Translations under genes and position numbers: made by a program
Source of the DNA: Janthinobacterium sp. GW456P
Lineage (GTDB): Bacteria; Pseudomonadota; Gammaproteobacteria; Burkholderiales; Burkholderiaceae_D
Length of the DNA stretch: 64,000 nucleotides
Direction of reading: 5' to 3'
Assembly: GCF_002127655.1 (NCBI RefSeq)
Contig: NZ_NEHB01000001.1
Location: 335,972 to 399,971 of the forward strand
Shown here: in pieces, positions 28,391 to 40,384 of the stretch
Layout: every line of letters starts with the position of its first letter
How positions within the stretch are numbered: position 1 is the stretch's first letter
Notes under the pieces: generated by a model
What the model saw: the letters and a program-made list of their open reading frames with translations, nothing else
The model's database searches: none
What the model was told of the DNA's origin: nothing

Positions 28391-29887
28391 ATGTACGAGG
28401 ACCGTATCCGCCACCCGGGCTTGCTCAGCAAAATCATGAGCGCCGATGAGGCAGCCAAATTATTCCACAACGGCATGCGTGTCGGCATGAGCGGATTTAC
28501 CCGTGCCGGCGACGCCAAGGCCTTGCCGCGCGCACTGGCCGAGCGTGCCCTGCAAGACCCGTTGAGCCTGACCCTTATCACGGGCGCCTCGCTGGGCAAT
28601 GGCAGCGACGGCCTGATGGCCGAGGCGGGCGTGCTGGCGCGCCGCATGCCGTTCCAGGTCGACCCTGTGCTGCGCGGCAAGATCAACAAGGGCGAAGTCA
28701 TGTTCATCGACCAGCATCTGTCGGAAACGGCTGAGCAGCTGCGCTCGGGCAACCTGGCCGCCGTCGACATCGCCGTCATTGAAGCGACGGCCATCACGGC
28801 CGCCGGCGCCATCATCCCGACCATGTCGGTGGGCAACTCCGCCGCCTTCGCCCAGCAGGCGAAGCAAGTCATCATCGAAATCAACCTGTCCACGCCGCTG
28901 GCGCTGGAGGGCTTGCACGACATTTATATTCCGCAGACCTTGCCAGGCCGCGAACCGATCCCGCTCACGCGCGTGGATCAGCGCCTGGGCAGCACGGCGA
29001 TTGCCATCGACCCGGCCCGCATCGCCGCCATTGTCATCACGGATAGCCCCGACAGTCCGTCGAACGCCTTGCCGCCCGACGCGGAGACGCAGGCGATCGC
29101 CGGCCACGTCATCGCTTTTTTAGAGGGCGAAGTGGCGGCCGGGCGCATGGGGCCCGAATTGCTGCCGCTGCAGGCGGGCATCGGCACCATCGCCAATGCC
29201 GTGCTGCATGGCCTGATCGGCTCGCCCTTCCGCAACATGACCATGTATTCGGAAGTGCTGCAGGACAGCGCCATCGAACTGCTCGATTCGGGCCAGCTGG
29301 CATTCGCCTCGGCTTCGTCGATCACGCTGTCGGCTGCCGTGCATCAAAAGCTGATGGACAATATCGACCACTACCGCTCGAAGATCGTGCTGCGTCCGCA
29401 AGAGATCAGCAACCATCCAGAGATCGTGCGCCGCCTGGGCATCATCGCCCTGAACACGGCGCTCGAGTTCGATATCTATGGCAACGTCAATTCCACGCAC
29501 GTGTGCGGCACGCACATGATGAATGGCATCGGCGGCTCGGGCGATTTCGCGCGCAACGGGCAAGTGTCGATGTTCGTGTCGAAATCGGCGGCCAAGGGCG
29601 GGCGCATTTCCAGCGTCGTGCCGATGGTCTCGCATGTCGACCATACGGAGCATGACGTCGACGTGCTGGTGACGGAGTGGGGCTATGCGGACTTGCGTGG
29701 CCTGGCGCCGCGCGAACGGGCGCCGCTGATCATCGAGCGCTGCACGCATCCCGACTACCGCGACCAATTGCGTGCGTATTACGACGCGGCATGCCAGCGC
29801 GGCGGCCACACGCCGCATATCTTGCAAGAAGCGCTGGCGTGGCATGTGCGCTACCAGGAAACGCAGAGCATGCTGGCAGCGCAGTAA
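28391..29887 (+). CDS. Succinyl-CoA:acetate CoA-transferase / acetyl-CoA hydrolase family
   Basis: A 498-residue class I CoA-transferase of the Ach1/AarC/ScpC family. The chosen start at 28391 has AGGAG 8 bp upstream. Signatures are GMRVGMSGFTRAGDAKALPRAL near the N-terminus and the glycine-rich CoA-binding region THMMNGIGGSGDFARNG, followed by HDVDVLVTEWGYADLRGLAPRERA. It moves CoA between acetate and succinate (or propionate) and can replace succinyl-CoA synthetase; no sucCD genes lie in this window. It is divergent from a LysR regulator that probably controls it. Confidence 0.9.
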   Translation: MYEDRIRHPGLLSKIMSADEAAKLFHNGMRVGMSGFTRAGDAKALPRALAERALQDPLSLTLITGASLGNGSDGLMAEAGVLARRMPFQVDPVLRGKINKGEVMFIDQHLSETAEQLRSGNLAAVDIAVIEATAITAAGAIIPTMSVGNSAAFAQQAKQVIIEINLSTPLALEGLHDIYIPQTLPGREPIPLTRVDQRLGSTAIAIDPARIAAIVITDSPDSPSNALPPDAETQAIAGHVIAFLEGEVAAGRMGPELLPLQAGIGTIANAVLHGLIGSPFRNMTMYSEVLQDSAIELLDSGQLAFASASSITLSAAVHQKLMDNIDHYRSKIVLRPQEISNHPEIVRRLGIIALNTALEFDIYGNVNSTHVCGTHMMNGIGGSGDFARNGQVSMFVSKSAAKGGRISSVVPMVSHVDHTEHDVDVLVTEWGYADLRGLAPRERAPLIIERCTHPDYRDQLRAYYDAACQRGGHTPHILQEALAWHVRYQETQSMLAAQ

Positions 29888-30004
29888 GGGAGCGCAGCAA
29901 AGGCAAGTAGTAAGGCGCGCAGTAAGGTGCGCGCCAGTGCGGGCATGAAGACAGGGCAGGGCGGTGCGGCACCGCGCCTGCCTTTTTCATTGGCGTTCGG
30001 TGCG

Positions 30005-30376
30005 TCAGTACATATGCAGGGCCTTGGCGCCCAGCCCCAGCAGGGCAAACGTGGTGGTCGCCTGTATGCCCATGAACCACAGGAAGTGGGTGTGCATGTG
30101 CTTGCGGATGTCGCCCAGTTCCGTGCGCAGGGCGTGGCAGTCGCCGCGCAGGTCGCCGCGAAACTGCGTCAGGTCGGCACGCAGCAGCTGCGATTCGCCG
30201 CGTAATTCCGTGCGCACGTTGTCGAGGCCGTTGCCAAGACGCGTTTCCAGCGTCTTGAACCATTGCCGGTCATGTTCCCGGCCCGTTTCCAGTTTTGTCA
30301 GCCGCGCTTCCATACGGACAGCATTGTGCGCGCTTTGCTGTTTGTCAAGCAGGTCCGTGGCATAGGCTTCGTTCAT
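30005..30376 (-). CDS. Small coiled-coil protein with C-terminal membrane anchor
   Basis: A 123-residue protein started at 30376 with GGAGGG just upstream; the longer frame to 30862 is a shadow of the neighbouring TetR gene. Residues 20-95 are charged heptads (RMEARLTKLETGREHDRQWF, RTELRGESQLLRADLTQFRG) predicted to be a coiled coil, and residues 96-118 form one membrane helix (HFLWFMGIQATTTFALLGLG). This architecture recalls DUF1640-like or haemolysin-XhlA-like proteins, but no function is assigned. It lies 95 bp after the TetR gene stop on the same strand. Confidence 0.7.
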   Translation of the reverse strand: MNEAYATDLLDKQQSAHNAVRMEARLTKLETGREHDRQWFKTLETRLGNGLDNVRTELRGESQLLRADLTQFRGDLRGDCHALRTELGDIRKHMHTHFLWFMGIQATTTFALLGLGAKALHMY

Positions 30377-30471
30377 CGCGCCCTCCTTCGCGGGGCCGCG
30401 CTGCACCAGCGCAGGCGGCGTCATCCCACTGTCCGCCTTTTTGAGCATGGCGGTTTGTGCTGGATCAAACG

Positions 30472-31134
30472 TCAGCCAGCCGGTGCAAAGCGCAGGCCGA
30501 TGCCTGCCGTGACGACGGCCAGCAAGTCGTCGATATGCTGGTGCATTTCCGGATGCGGCGTCCATGGGTCGCCCGCATCCATGACGATGCGCAGCGATAC
30601 GAGGCCATGCAGCGATTGCCAGAAGATTTGCGTCATCGCGTGCAGCGCTTTCTCGTCGTGGCGGACCAGGCCCGCCTGTGCCAGTTCGCCGAACAGGTGC
30701 AGCGCGTAGGCATACGGGTCCTGCTCGATATTGCCGTGTTCTACCGCGACGGCATCGAGCTCCGCATGCGGGCGCAATTCCATGAAGATCAGTGAATACT
30801 CGTCGGGGTGCTGGAAGCCGTATTCGATGTAGGCGCGCCCGATCAGGGCGATGCGCTCCCATGGGTCAGTGCTGGCGGCGCAGGCCGTGCGCATGGCGCG
30901 CACCAGTTCCAGCAAGTCCTTGTCCATCGCCTGGGCGATCAGGGTGGCCTTGTCGCGGAACAGGGCGTACACGACGGTGGTGGAAAATCCCGCGGCCTCG
31001 GCCACCTTGCGGATGGAGACGGCGCGCGCGCCACCCTTTTTGATGAGGTCTTTGACAACGTCGATGATGTGTTCGCGCCGCGCCTGCGCCTCGCGCAACT
31101 TTCTTTCCTGAATATTGGTCAACTTCTTGTCCAC
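30472..31134 (-). CDS. TetR-family transcriptional regulator (WHG-type C-terminal domain)
   Basis: A 220-residue repressor. The helix-turn-helix is RREHIIDVVKDLIKKGGARAVSIRKVAEAAGFSTTVVYALFRDK. The C-terminal half (WERIALIGRAYIEYGFQHPDEYSLIFM) fits the WHG/TetR_C_33 type ligand domain. It is divergent from an M14 peptidase gene across 302 bp. An 11-bp perfect palindrome ATTGTTACAAT at 31203-31213, 70 bp upstream of its start, could be its operator. The effector is unknown. Confidence 0.88.
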   Translation of the reverse strand: MDKKLTNIQERKLREAQARREHIIDVVKDLIKKGGARAVSIRKVAEAAGFSTTVVYALFRDKATLIAQAMDKDLLELVRAMRTACAASTDPWERIALIGRAYIEYGFQHPDEYSLIFMELRPHAELDAVAVEHGNIEQDPYAYALHLFGELAQAGLVRHDEKALHAMTQIFWQSLHGLVSLRIVMDAGDPWTPHPEMHQHIDDLLAVVTAGIGLRFAPAG

Positions 31135-31436
31135 GACTCTTTCCTGGCGACTCTATGAAAGCAGGAATTATAGGGGCGCGATGGCCCGCTAATGTGTCTG
31201 GCATTGTTACAATTCAGTTTTTTGTCCGGTGGATGCGACAGTAGACCGATTTTTCGCGCTTTTGCCCCCCGCTTTTCCATCGATGCCCCGGATTGGTGCA
31301 TAAATCACCGGGCCAGGCTTTGCGAACGGGGCCAAAGGGCGGAAAATAGCGGGATAGCTTACACTGCGTTTTTTAGCGCGACGGCGGTGGCCCACGAGGC
31401 AGCGCCGGAACACTTACATTCGGACGGGATCATTAC
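31135..31436. other. 302-bp divergent intergenic region
   Basis: The space between the TetR gene and the M14 peptidase holds the small palindrome ATTGTTACAAT (31203-31213) and no open frame worth calling. Promoter boxes could not be assigned with confidence. Confidence 0.5.
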
Positions 31437-32558
31437 ATGACCATTAAAATCAGCCAGAACTTCGACTCGGGCGCCATCGACGTGGTGAGCGCCGCCAGTG
31501 CCGGCGCCATCGACCTGAACTTACGCAAGGATAGCCACGCCGACATTCACCAGTGGTTCCACTTCCGCCTGCAGGGCGCGCGCGGCCAGGCATGCACGAT
31601 GCGTTTCCTGAACGCGGGCCAGGCCACCTATCCGGCCGGCTATGAAGACTACCAGGCCGTGGCCAGCTACGACAGCGAAAACTGGTTCCGCGTGCCGACG
31701 ACGTTCGACGGTCAGGTCATGACGATCTCGCACACGCCGGAACTCGACAGCGTGTACTACGCCTACTTCGAGCCGTACTCGTGGGAGCGCCATCTGCGCC
31801 TGCTGGGCGAAGTGGCCGAGCATCCGCTGGCGCGCGTATCCGACCTGGGCAGCACGGTCGACGGCCGCGACATGAATATGGTGACCATTGGCAATCCGCA
31901 GGCGGAAAAGAAAATCTGGATCATCGCGCGCCAGCATCCGGGCGAATCGATGGCCGAATGGTTCGTCGAAGGCTTGATCGACTCGCTGCTCGACGACGCC
32001 AACCCGATCGCGCGCAAGCTCCTGCAGCGCGCCGTGTTTCACATCGTGCCGAACATGAATCCGGACGGCTCCATCCGCGGCAACCTGCGCACGAATGCGG
32101 CCGGCGCCAACCTGAACCGCGAATGGATGACGCCATCGCTGGAGTCCAGTCCGGAAGTGCTGTGCGTGAAAAACAAGATCCACGAAACGGGCGTCGACAT
32201 GTTCTTCGACATCCACGGCGATGAAGCGCTGCCGTATAACTTTGTGGCCGGCAACGAAATGCTGGAAAACTTCACGCCGGCGCAAGCGGCGCACCAGAAA
32301 GCCTTCATCGAGCGCTACAAGCAGGCCAGCCCCGATTTCCAGGACAAGTTCGGTTATGCCGCCAGCAAGTACAAGTCGGACATGCTGACCCTGGCGTCGA
32401 AATACATCGGCCACCACTTCGGCTGCCTGGCGCTGACCCTGGAAATGCCGTTCAAGGAAAACGCCGACTTGCCCGACCCGGCCGTGGGCTGGAACGGCGC
32501 GCGCAGCGCGGCCCTGGGCGCGGCCATGCTGCAGCCTATCCTGCTGTCGCTCGATTGA
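31437..32558 (+). CDS. M14-family zinc carboxypeptidase (cytosolic CCP type)
   Basis: A 373-residue enzyme. Residues 1-115 form the beta-sandwich N-domain typical of cytosolic carboxypeptidases (FDSGAIDVVSAASAGAIDL, YYAYFEPYSWERHLRLL), and the catalytic domain follows. Zinc ligands are visible as His167-x-x-Glu170 in RQHPGESMAEWFVEG and His260 in FFDIHGDE; NPDGSIRGNLRTNAAGANLNREW carries the substrate-binding Asn-Arg. No signal peptide, so it is cytoplasmic. Relatives of eukaryotic CCPs remove C-terminal glutamates; the bacterial substrate is unknown. It is followed 12 bp later by a CYTH gene. Confidence 0.9.
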   Translation: MTIKISQNFDSGAIDVVSAASAGAIDLNLRKDSHADIHQWFHFRLQGARGQACTMRFLNAGQATYPAGYEDYQAVASYDSENWFRVPTTFDGQVMTISHTPELDSVYYAYFEPYSWERHLRLLGEVAEHPLARVSDLGSTVDGRDMNMVTIGNPQAEKKIWIIARQHPGESMAEWFVEGLIDSLLDDANPIARKLLQRAVFHIVPNMNPDGSIRGNLRTNAAGANLNREWMTPSLESSPEVLCVKNKIHETGVDMFFDIHGDEALPYNFVAGNEMLENFTPAQAAHQKAFIERYKQASPDFQDKFGYAASKYKSDMLTLASKYIGHHFGCLALTLEMPFKENADLPDPAVGWNGARSAALGAAMLQPILLSLD

Positions 32559-32570
32559 GCGGCGTTGATC

Positions 32571-33035
32571 ATGGGCGTCGAGATCGAGCGTAAATTCCTG
32601 CTGGCCGGCGATGCCTGGCGCGGCCTGGGGCAGGCGGTGCTGCTGCGCCAGGGCTATTTGTCCTCCGCGCGTGAGCGCGTGGTGCGCGTGCGCATCGAAG
32701 GCGAGCAGGCGATGCTGACCATCAAGGGCGCGAACGTGGGCGCGACGCGCGGCGAGTGGGAGTATCCGATTCCGCTGGCCGAGGCCGCCGAACTGCTTGA
32801 CGGCCTGTGCGAACAGCCGCTGATCGAAAAGGTTCGCCACCGCATCGAACACGCGGGCATGGTGTGGGAAGTCGACGAGTTCCTGGGCGCCAATGCGGGC
32901 TTGCTGGTGGCCGAGATCGAGCTGGCGTCGGAAGACCAGCCCTTCGACAAGCCAGAGTGGATAGGCGCGGAAGTGTCGGGCGATGCGCGCTACTACAATG
33001 CGAACCTGATCCGCCACCCGTTCTCGCAGTGGTGA
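32571..33035 (+). CDS. CYTH-domain protein (inorganic triphosphatase/adenylate cyclase fold)
   Basis: A 154-residue single CYTH domain. The start at 32571 gives MGVEIERKFLL, whose ExExK signature binds metal and triphosphate; alternating basic/acidic strands follow (RVVRVRIEGEQAMLTIKG, LIEKVRHRIEHAGMVWEVDEF, LLVAEIELASEDQPFDKPEW). Stand-alone bacterial CYTH proteins are usually tripolyphosphatases. It is closely spaced to the carboxypeptidase gene and ends in a terminator. Confidence 0.9.
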   Translation: MGVEIERKFLLAGDAWRGLGQAVLLRQGYLSSARERVVRVRIEGEQAMLTIKGANVGATRGEWEYPIPLAEAAELLDGLCEQPLIEKVRHRIEHAGMVWEVDEFLGANAGLLVAEIELASEDQPFDKPEWIGAEVSGDARYYNANLIRHPFSQW

Positions 33036-33064
33036 TGGCGCGTTAAGCGTGGCTTGAAATGCAA

Positions 33065-33097
33065 AAAGGCGGAACCTGAGTTCCGCCTTTCTTTTTT
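33065..33097 (+). terminator. Rho-independent terminator after the CYTH gene
   Basis: An 11-bp perfect stem AAAGGCGGAAC / GTTCCGCCTTT with loop CTGA, then CTTTTTT. Confidence 0.9.
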
Positions 33098-33109
33098 GGC
33101 CATCGCTGT

Positions 33110-33144
33110 TGTCGGATTACGCGCTGCGCGCTAATCCGACCTAC
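33110..33144 (-). repeat. REP-like palindromic repeat, copy 1
   Basis: A 35-bp imperfect palindrome with outer arms TGTCGGATTA and TAATCCGACCTAC around a GC-rich centre. It is an inverted copy of the element at 33168. Elements of this GTAGGTCGGATTA type are common in proteobacterial intergenic DNA. Confidence 0.85.
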
Positions 33145-33167
33145 GTGCTGTGATATCAGCAAAGGCC

Positions 33168-33202
33168 GTAGGTCGGATTAGCCGGCACGGCGTAATCCGA
33201 CA
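33168..33202 (+). repeat. REP-like palindromic repeat, copy 2
   Basis: The second 35-bp copy starts GTAGGTCGGATTAG and ends GTAATCCGACA. It faces copy 1 across 23 bp, so together they can form a long cruciform between two convergent genes. Confidence 0.85.
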
Positions 33203-33216
33203 ATACCGTTACAGCA

Positions 33217-34470
33217 TCAGTGAAAATGCTCGGTACCCTGCGGCGTATCTTCCGGCATTTCCGCATGCGCCAGCTCGCCAACGGGGTCGGCAAACAGCGG
33301 CGCGCCGCAATCGTCGCAATACTCTCCGACAAAACGTTCCGCGTGGCGCTTGATCTGCGTCACGCCGGCGGCGTTCAGGTGCTCGATGATTTCATCGACG
33401 GGCGTCTTTTGCTTGTCCAGCGCGGCGATGCCGACCTGGATCAGGCCTTCGATCGGCGTGCCATCCTCGTCTTCCTGGCCGTACAGGGGCCAGACGATGC
33501 CGTAGATGACGTCCGGCGCCTGGCGCAGGGTGAAAGCGATGCGGTACTCGTCCACCTGGCCATCGGCCGCTTCTTCGCCGAAGCCGGCGATCACGGCGCG
33601 CAGCTCCGACGGCTCGATGGCCAGCGTATGCGTCAGGTAATGCACGGCGGCGCGCACGGAGACGGGACGGATCAGCTTGTCCGCTTCGCGGCAAGCCACG
33701 TAATACGCTTCCGGCAGCAGCAGTTCCAGGCCGCAGCCGGGCAGCAGCCGGGCGAAGGTCGGCGTGGCTTGCGTGCGCCATTGTTCCAGGGCGGCGCTGC
33801 GCTCGGCGATGAAGTCGAGCTGGCTGGCCGGCGTCTGCCAGCGGAACAGCGGCGCACCAAAGGGCGCCACCACGGCCACCAGCAGGTAGCGCGTGTCGGC
33901 CAGGAATGGCGCCGTTTCCGCCTCTTTGCCCGACGGCTTGACGGCCGTGCCTTTCAGGGCGGCCAGGGCCAGCTTCTGCGTCTTGGCATAGGTTTCAACG
34001 TGGCTGCGCGGCAACTGGTCGATCGAGTACAGGGTCGGCGCCATGGCCATCTTCGTGCCGTCGGCCAGCAGGTGGGCGGCGAAATGCGCGGACAAGACGC
34101 CGTGCGCGTCGCCGGCCATGGGGCCGGAAGCGATGGAAAAGCGCGTCCACGCGAGGACGGGCACGGCCACCAGCAGGGCGTCGTAGCGCACGTCTTCGTG
34201 CGTGATGACGGTCGATTCGCTGACGGCTTCAACGCAGTCCATCAGCACGTCGTAGGCGTTCAAGTCTTCCTTGAACAGGCTGCCCAGGGTGTTGTCGATG
34301 GTGTCCTGGTGGCCGGTTTTGAGTAATTTCTGGAGCTGCGTATCCAGGCTGTGTTCCCAGGACCGCTCTTCGAGACGGCTCGCTGCCTGTACGATCGCCT
34401 GGGCAAAGGTGACCAGGCGCTGGCTGTCGGCAGTCAGTTTATGGGATGAATCTTTGGAAGGACGACGCAT
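33217..34470 (-). CDS. DUF2863-family protein
   Basis: A 417-residue protein of the betaproteobacterial DUF2863 family. It begins with basic residues (MRRPSKDSSHKLTADSQRLV) and has long conserved-looking stretches such as WTRFSIASGPMAGDAHGVLSAH and RYLLVAVVAPFGAPLFRWQ. Two cysteines in EYCDDCGAPLFADPVGE near the C-terminus resemble half of a zinc ribbon, and the protein ends in TEHFH. No membrane helix or signal is seen. Function is unknown. It is monocistronic, convergent with the CYTH gene. Confidence 0.8.
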   Translation of the reverse strand: MRRPSKDSSHKLTADSQRLVTFAQAIVQAASRLEERSWEHSLDTQLQKLLKTGHQDTIDNTLGSLFKEDLNAYDVLMDCVEAVSESTVITHEDVRYDALLVAVPVLAWTRFSIASGPMAGDAHGVLSAHFAAHLLADGTKMAMAPTLYSIDQLPRSHVETYAKTQKLALAALKGTAVKPSGKEAETAPFLADTRYLLVAVVAPFGAPLFRWQTPASQLDFIAERSAALEQWRTQATPTFARLLPGCGLELLLPEAYYVACREADKLIRPVSVRAAVHYLTHTLAIEPSELRAVIAGFGEEAADGQVDEYRIAFTLRQAPDVIYGIVWPLYGQEDEDGTPIEGLIQVGIAALDKQKTPVDEIIEHLNAAGVTQIKRHAERFVGEYCDDCGAPLFADPVGELAHAEMPEDTPQGTEHFH

Positions 34471-34624
34471 AGCGGGATAAGAGTCTCGGAAAGTGAAAAA
34501 AATGGATCAGTCAAACAATGATAAACCCTTATAACCGTATTGTAGAGGATTCAGCCGCACGCAATACGTAAGCTGTCCCTAGATCATGCCAATAGTCGAA
34601 ATTTCAAGTCCGAACGGGGGCCGG

Positions 34625-34660
34625 GACGAAAAAAAAGCGCCGGTCGGAACCGGCGCTTTT
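34625..34660 (-). terminator. Rho-independent terminator of acnA
   Basis: On the minus strand a 12-bp perfect stem (AAAAGCGCCGGT / ACCGGCGCTTTT, loop 4 nt) continues into a T run. It starts 24 bp after the acnA stop. Confidence 0.9.
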
Positions 34661-34683
34661 ATCTTGCCTCACGGCCAGGCTGA

Positions 34684-37404
<2,721 letters not shown>

Positions 37405-37491
37405 GACCTCTCCTTGTTGGGTATCGTCTATTATTGATTATTCAAATTACAAAACATGACTGAGCCCCCGAAGAGGCCCTTGCTACGCACA

Positions 37492-38037
37492 TCAGCCGCC
37501 GGTCGCCGGCAGCACGCCCAGCGATGGCGCGGCTTCCACCACGGCCGCCGGCTTGGCTTGCTCCGCATCCTTGCATTCATTGGCCAGCTGGCGGCCCTGC
37601 TTGGAGTCGAGCAGCATGCCTTTGGCCGGGATGCCGATCCAGACGAGACCATACAGACGGTTCTCGAAGCGGTTGGCGCCGGTGGTGGTGCCTACGCGGC
37701 TCAGGCGGTGCAGGCGCTTCTTCCAGCGCAGGGCGATGTGTTTGTCGTCAGTAGCATTGGTGTAGATGGTAATTTTATTACCAAGTTCACAATTGAAATC
37801 GGTGGAGGCCGAGCCTGCCGTGTTCGGCTCATCGGCTTCTTCCTTGTCGGCGACCGACATGGCGAGCGGATGCGCTTCCTTGGCTGCAGCTTTTGCCTTG
37901 GCGGCCTTGGCCTTTGGCTTGGCCTTGACGGCCTTGGGATTTGCCTCTGCCGTGGCGGCGAAGCTGGCTGGCGCCAGCGTGAGGGTCATGGCGCCCAGCG
38001 CGACGCTGCAGGCAATTGCTAATTTGGAGAGGGACAT
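37492..38037 (-). CDS. Exported protein with MliC-like C-terminal domain
   Basis: A 181-residue protein. The start at 38037 gives a signal peptide ending at about ASFA; a Lys/Ala-rich linker follows (residues 35-60). The C-terminal part FNCELGNKITIYTNATDDKHIALRW…FENRLYGLVWIGIPAKGMLLDSKQGRQLANEC has two cysteines flanking the domain and the pattern of MliC/C-type lysozyme inhibitors, though this is judged by eye. It lies in the minus-strand run mdh, CitE-like, this gene, acnA. A role in cell-wall protection is inferred only from the fold; its presence among TCA genes is odd. Confidence 0.6.
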   Translation of the reverse strand: MSLSKLAIACSVALGAMTLTLAPASFAATAEANPKAVKAKPKAKAAKAKAAAKEAHPLAMSVADKEEADEPNTAGSASTDFNCELGNKITIYTNATDDKHIALRWKKRLHRLSRVGTTTGANRFENRLYGLVWIGIPAKGMLLDSKQGRQLANECKDAEQAKPAAVVEAAPSLGVLPATGG

Positions 38038-38050
38038 CGTGTCATTCCTG

Positions 38051-39049
38051 TCAGTTTTCAGTGGTGCTGGAAGAGGGGGTGTTGAGTAATGCGGCGGCCG
38101 CCTCGGGCAGGCCGAGGCCCGCCAGTTTGGCGCGTTGCAAAACGGTCCAATAATATCGGTAGCTGGCGCGGTCGTGCAAGCGGCCATTTTGCGCAATCGG
38201 CCCCCAGTTGGCGCGCAGCGCTTCATTGAGGATGTTGCTGGCCTCGTTGACTTCGGACAGGCGCGGCGTGAAGGCCTTGATGATGGGCTTGATCTGGTCC
38301 GGGTGGATGCTCCACATGCGCGTGTAGCCGAACTCGGCCGTTGCGCGCTGGGCGTCGTTGGCCACCACGGCCGAATCGCGCACGTCGGTCGTCACGTTGT
38401 GCGACGCCACCTTGCCGTGCGCGTGGCAGGCGGCCGCCACTTCGAGCTTGGCGCGCACCACCAGCGGGTGCGTGAATTGGCCCGGCGTGCGCATGGCGGC
38501 GGCGGGAATGGCGCCGTAGTGGGCCGAGACGAAATCCATGATGCCGAAGGACAGGCATTCGACCTGGGGCAGGGCGGCGATCGCATAGGCGTCGCGCAGC
38601 GCGCCGTGCGTCTCGATCAGGATATGCACGGGCAGGTTGTCGCGGCCGGCGCGGCGCGCGTGCAAGTTGATCAGGTCGATGGCCAGCATGGCGTCCTGCA
38701 CGCCGGCCACCTTGGGCACGGCGATATAGGCCAGGCGGGACGCGGCCGCGCAGATGATTTCCACGTCGCGCGCGAAAAACGCGCTGTCGACGTCGTGCAC
38801 GCGCACGCCGATGCGGTTGAACTGGTTGTCGTCGCTGGCCAGCAGGCCGGCGATCATCAGGGCGTGGGATTCTTCATTGCCGGCGCTGGCGCCGTCTTCG
38901 CAGTCGAACGTGATGTCGAACAGGGGACCAAGCTCTTGTTGCAAAGCAATCGATTTACGCATCAGCTTTTCAGAGCCGGCGTAGTGGTCGCAAGCGGCGA
39001 GCAACAGCGGCTGGCGTTTGCCTTGGAATAAAACCTCGGAAGGGTGCAT
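38051..39049 (-). CDS. HpcH/HpaI aldolase / citrate lyase beta-like protein
   Basis: A 332-residue CoA-ester lyase-like enzyme. The start at 39049 gives MHPSEVLFQGKRQPLLLAACDHY; the longer frame to 39364 overlaps mdh. Family features are FDITFDCEDGAS (metal-binding acidic motif), YIAVPKVAGVQDA, HILIETHGALRDA and FGIMDFVSAHYG. Members cleave citryl-, malyl- or methylmalyl-CoA; the reaction here is not defined by sequence. It lies downstream of mdh and upstream of acnA on the same strand, an arrangement seen in other Burkholderiales, which suggests a link to C4/C6 acid metabolism. Confidence 0.88.
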   Translation of the reverse strand: MHPSEVLFQGKRQPLLLAACDHYAGSEKLMRKSIALQQELGPLFDITFDCEDGASAGNEESHALMIAGLLASDDNQFNRIGVRVHDVDSAFFARDVEIICAAASRLAYIAVPKVAGVQDAMLAIDLINLHARRAGRDNLPVHILIETHGALRDAYAIAALPQVECLSFGIMDFVSAHYGAIPAAAMRTPGQFTHPLVVRAKLEVAAACHAHGKVASHNVTTDVRDSAVVANDAQRATAEFGYTRMWSIHPDQIKPIIKAFTPRLSEVNEASNILNEALRANWGPIAQNGRLHDRASYRYYWTVLQRAKLAGLGLPEAAAALLNTPSSSTTEN

Positions 39050-39082
39050 GCTTAAGGCATTTCTGCAGGTAAAGACTACTTG

Positions 39083-39117
39083 ATAAAACAGCCGCGCCGC
39101 GAATCTCGCGGAGCGGC
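39083..39117 (-). terminator. Putative terminator of mdh
   Basis: On the minus strand GCCGCTCCGCGA pairs with TCGCGGCGCGGC (one mismatch) and is followed by TGTTTTAT. It lies 46 bp after the mdh stop. Confidence 0.7.
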
Positions 39118-39162
39118 CTTCGTGGCGGGCGGCACGTTTGCGCCGCGCCGCCAGAACTGGAC

Positions 39163-40152
39163 TTAGGCCAGCAGGTGTTTCACGCCTTCGCGCTCTTCGG
39201 TCAGTTCTTTCAGGGTCAGGTTGATGCGCTCTTGCGAGAATGCATCGATTTCCAGACCTTGAACGATGGTGTACTCGCCGTTGTCGGTGGTGACCGGGAA
39301 GCCGAATACGGTGCCTTCTGGAATGCCATACGAGCCATCCGAAGGCACGCCCATGGTGGTCCACTTGCCGGCCGTGCCCAGCATCCAGTCATGGATGTGG
39401 TCGATGGCGGCGTTCGCTGCCGACGCTGCCGACGACAGGCCGCGCGCTTCGATGATGGCCGCGCCGCGCTTGCCGACGGTTGGCAGGAACACGTTGGCGT
39501 TCCATTCCTGGTCGTTGATCAGATCCTTGACAGCCTTGCCGTTCACGGTGGCGAAGCGGTAGTCGGCGTACATCGTTGGCGAGTGGTTGCCCCAGACGGT
39601 CAGCTTCTCGATGTCTTTCACGGCGGTGCCGGTCTTGGCAGCGACTTGCGACAGCGCGCGGTTGTGGTCCAGGCGCAGCATGGCGGTGAAGTTTTTCGCC
39701 GGCAGCGACGGCGCCGATTTCATGGCGATGTAGGCGTTGGTGTTGGCAGGGTTGCCGACCACCAGCACTTTGACATTGCGCGAGGCGACGGCGTCGAGCG
39801 CCTTGCCTTGTACCGTGAAGATCTGGGCGTTCGCTTCCAGCAGGTCCTTGCGTTCCATGCCTGGGCCGCGTGGACGCGCGCCAACCAGGACGGCCACGTC
39901 GACATCCTTGAATGCGGTCAGCGGATCGGAGTGGGCGGTCATTTCCGTCAGCAGCGGGAAGGCGCAGTCGTCGATTTCCATCATCACGCCCTTGAGCGCC
40001 TTCTGGGCTTTTTCGTCCGGGATTTCAAGCAGTTGCAAGATGACAGGCTGGTCTTTGCCGAGCATGTCGCCATTGGCGATGCGGAACAACAGGGCGTAGC
40101 CGATCTGGCCGGCGGCGCCGGTCACTGCAACACGCATTGGGGTTTTAGCCAT
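39163..40152 (-). CDS. mdh: Malate dehydrogenase
   Basis: A 329-residue NAD-dependent malate dehydrogenase, which interconverts malate and oxaloacetate. The Rossmann loop is [33 protein letters not shown] holds the substrate-binding arginines of the mobile loop; [12 protein letters not shown] and [17 protein letters not shown] contain the catalytic Asn and His. It is the cytosolic/LDH-unlike MDH type found in betaproteobacteria. It is divergent from the GntR gene, and a perfect 16-bp palindrome lies between them. Confidence 0.97.
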   Translation of the reverse strand: MAKTPMRVAVTGAAGQIGYALLFRIANGDMLGKDQPVILQLLEIPDEKAQKALKGVMMEIDDCAFPLLTEMTAHSDPLTAFKDVDVAVLVGARPRGPGMERKDLLEANAQIFTVQGKALDAVASRNVKVLVVGNPANTNAYIAMKSAPSLPAKNFTAMLRLDHNRALSQVAAKTGTAVKDIEKLTVWGNHSPTMYADYRFATVNGKAVKDLINDQEWNANVFLPTVGKRGAAIIEARGLSSAASAANAAIDHIHDWMLGTAGKWTTMGVPSDGSYGIPEGTVFGFPVTTDNGEYTIVQGLEIDAFSQERINLTLKELTEEREGVKHLLA

Positions 40153-40384
40153 GATGAATCTCCAAAAATGGGAAAGAAAACGGGCTTGAAGCTGGGCTTA
40201 CGCTTATCCGGAAAAACTATAATGATACCAAAACCGGCCCGCGCCACCGAATTGCTGGTGTACGCTGCCGTCACGCTCGTGCTGCACGAAGCCAGAGTGG
40301 CTGGCCGACAACATAAAACGCGGGCTCACATGTTTTATCGAGGGCAGTTTAGGCCTCCGATCCCTATCTGTCAATCATATCTTA

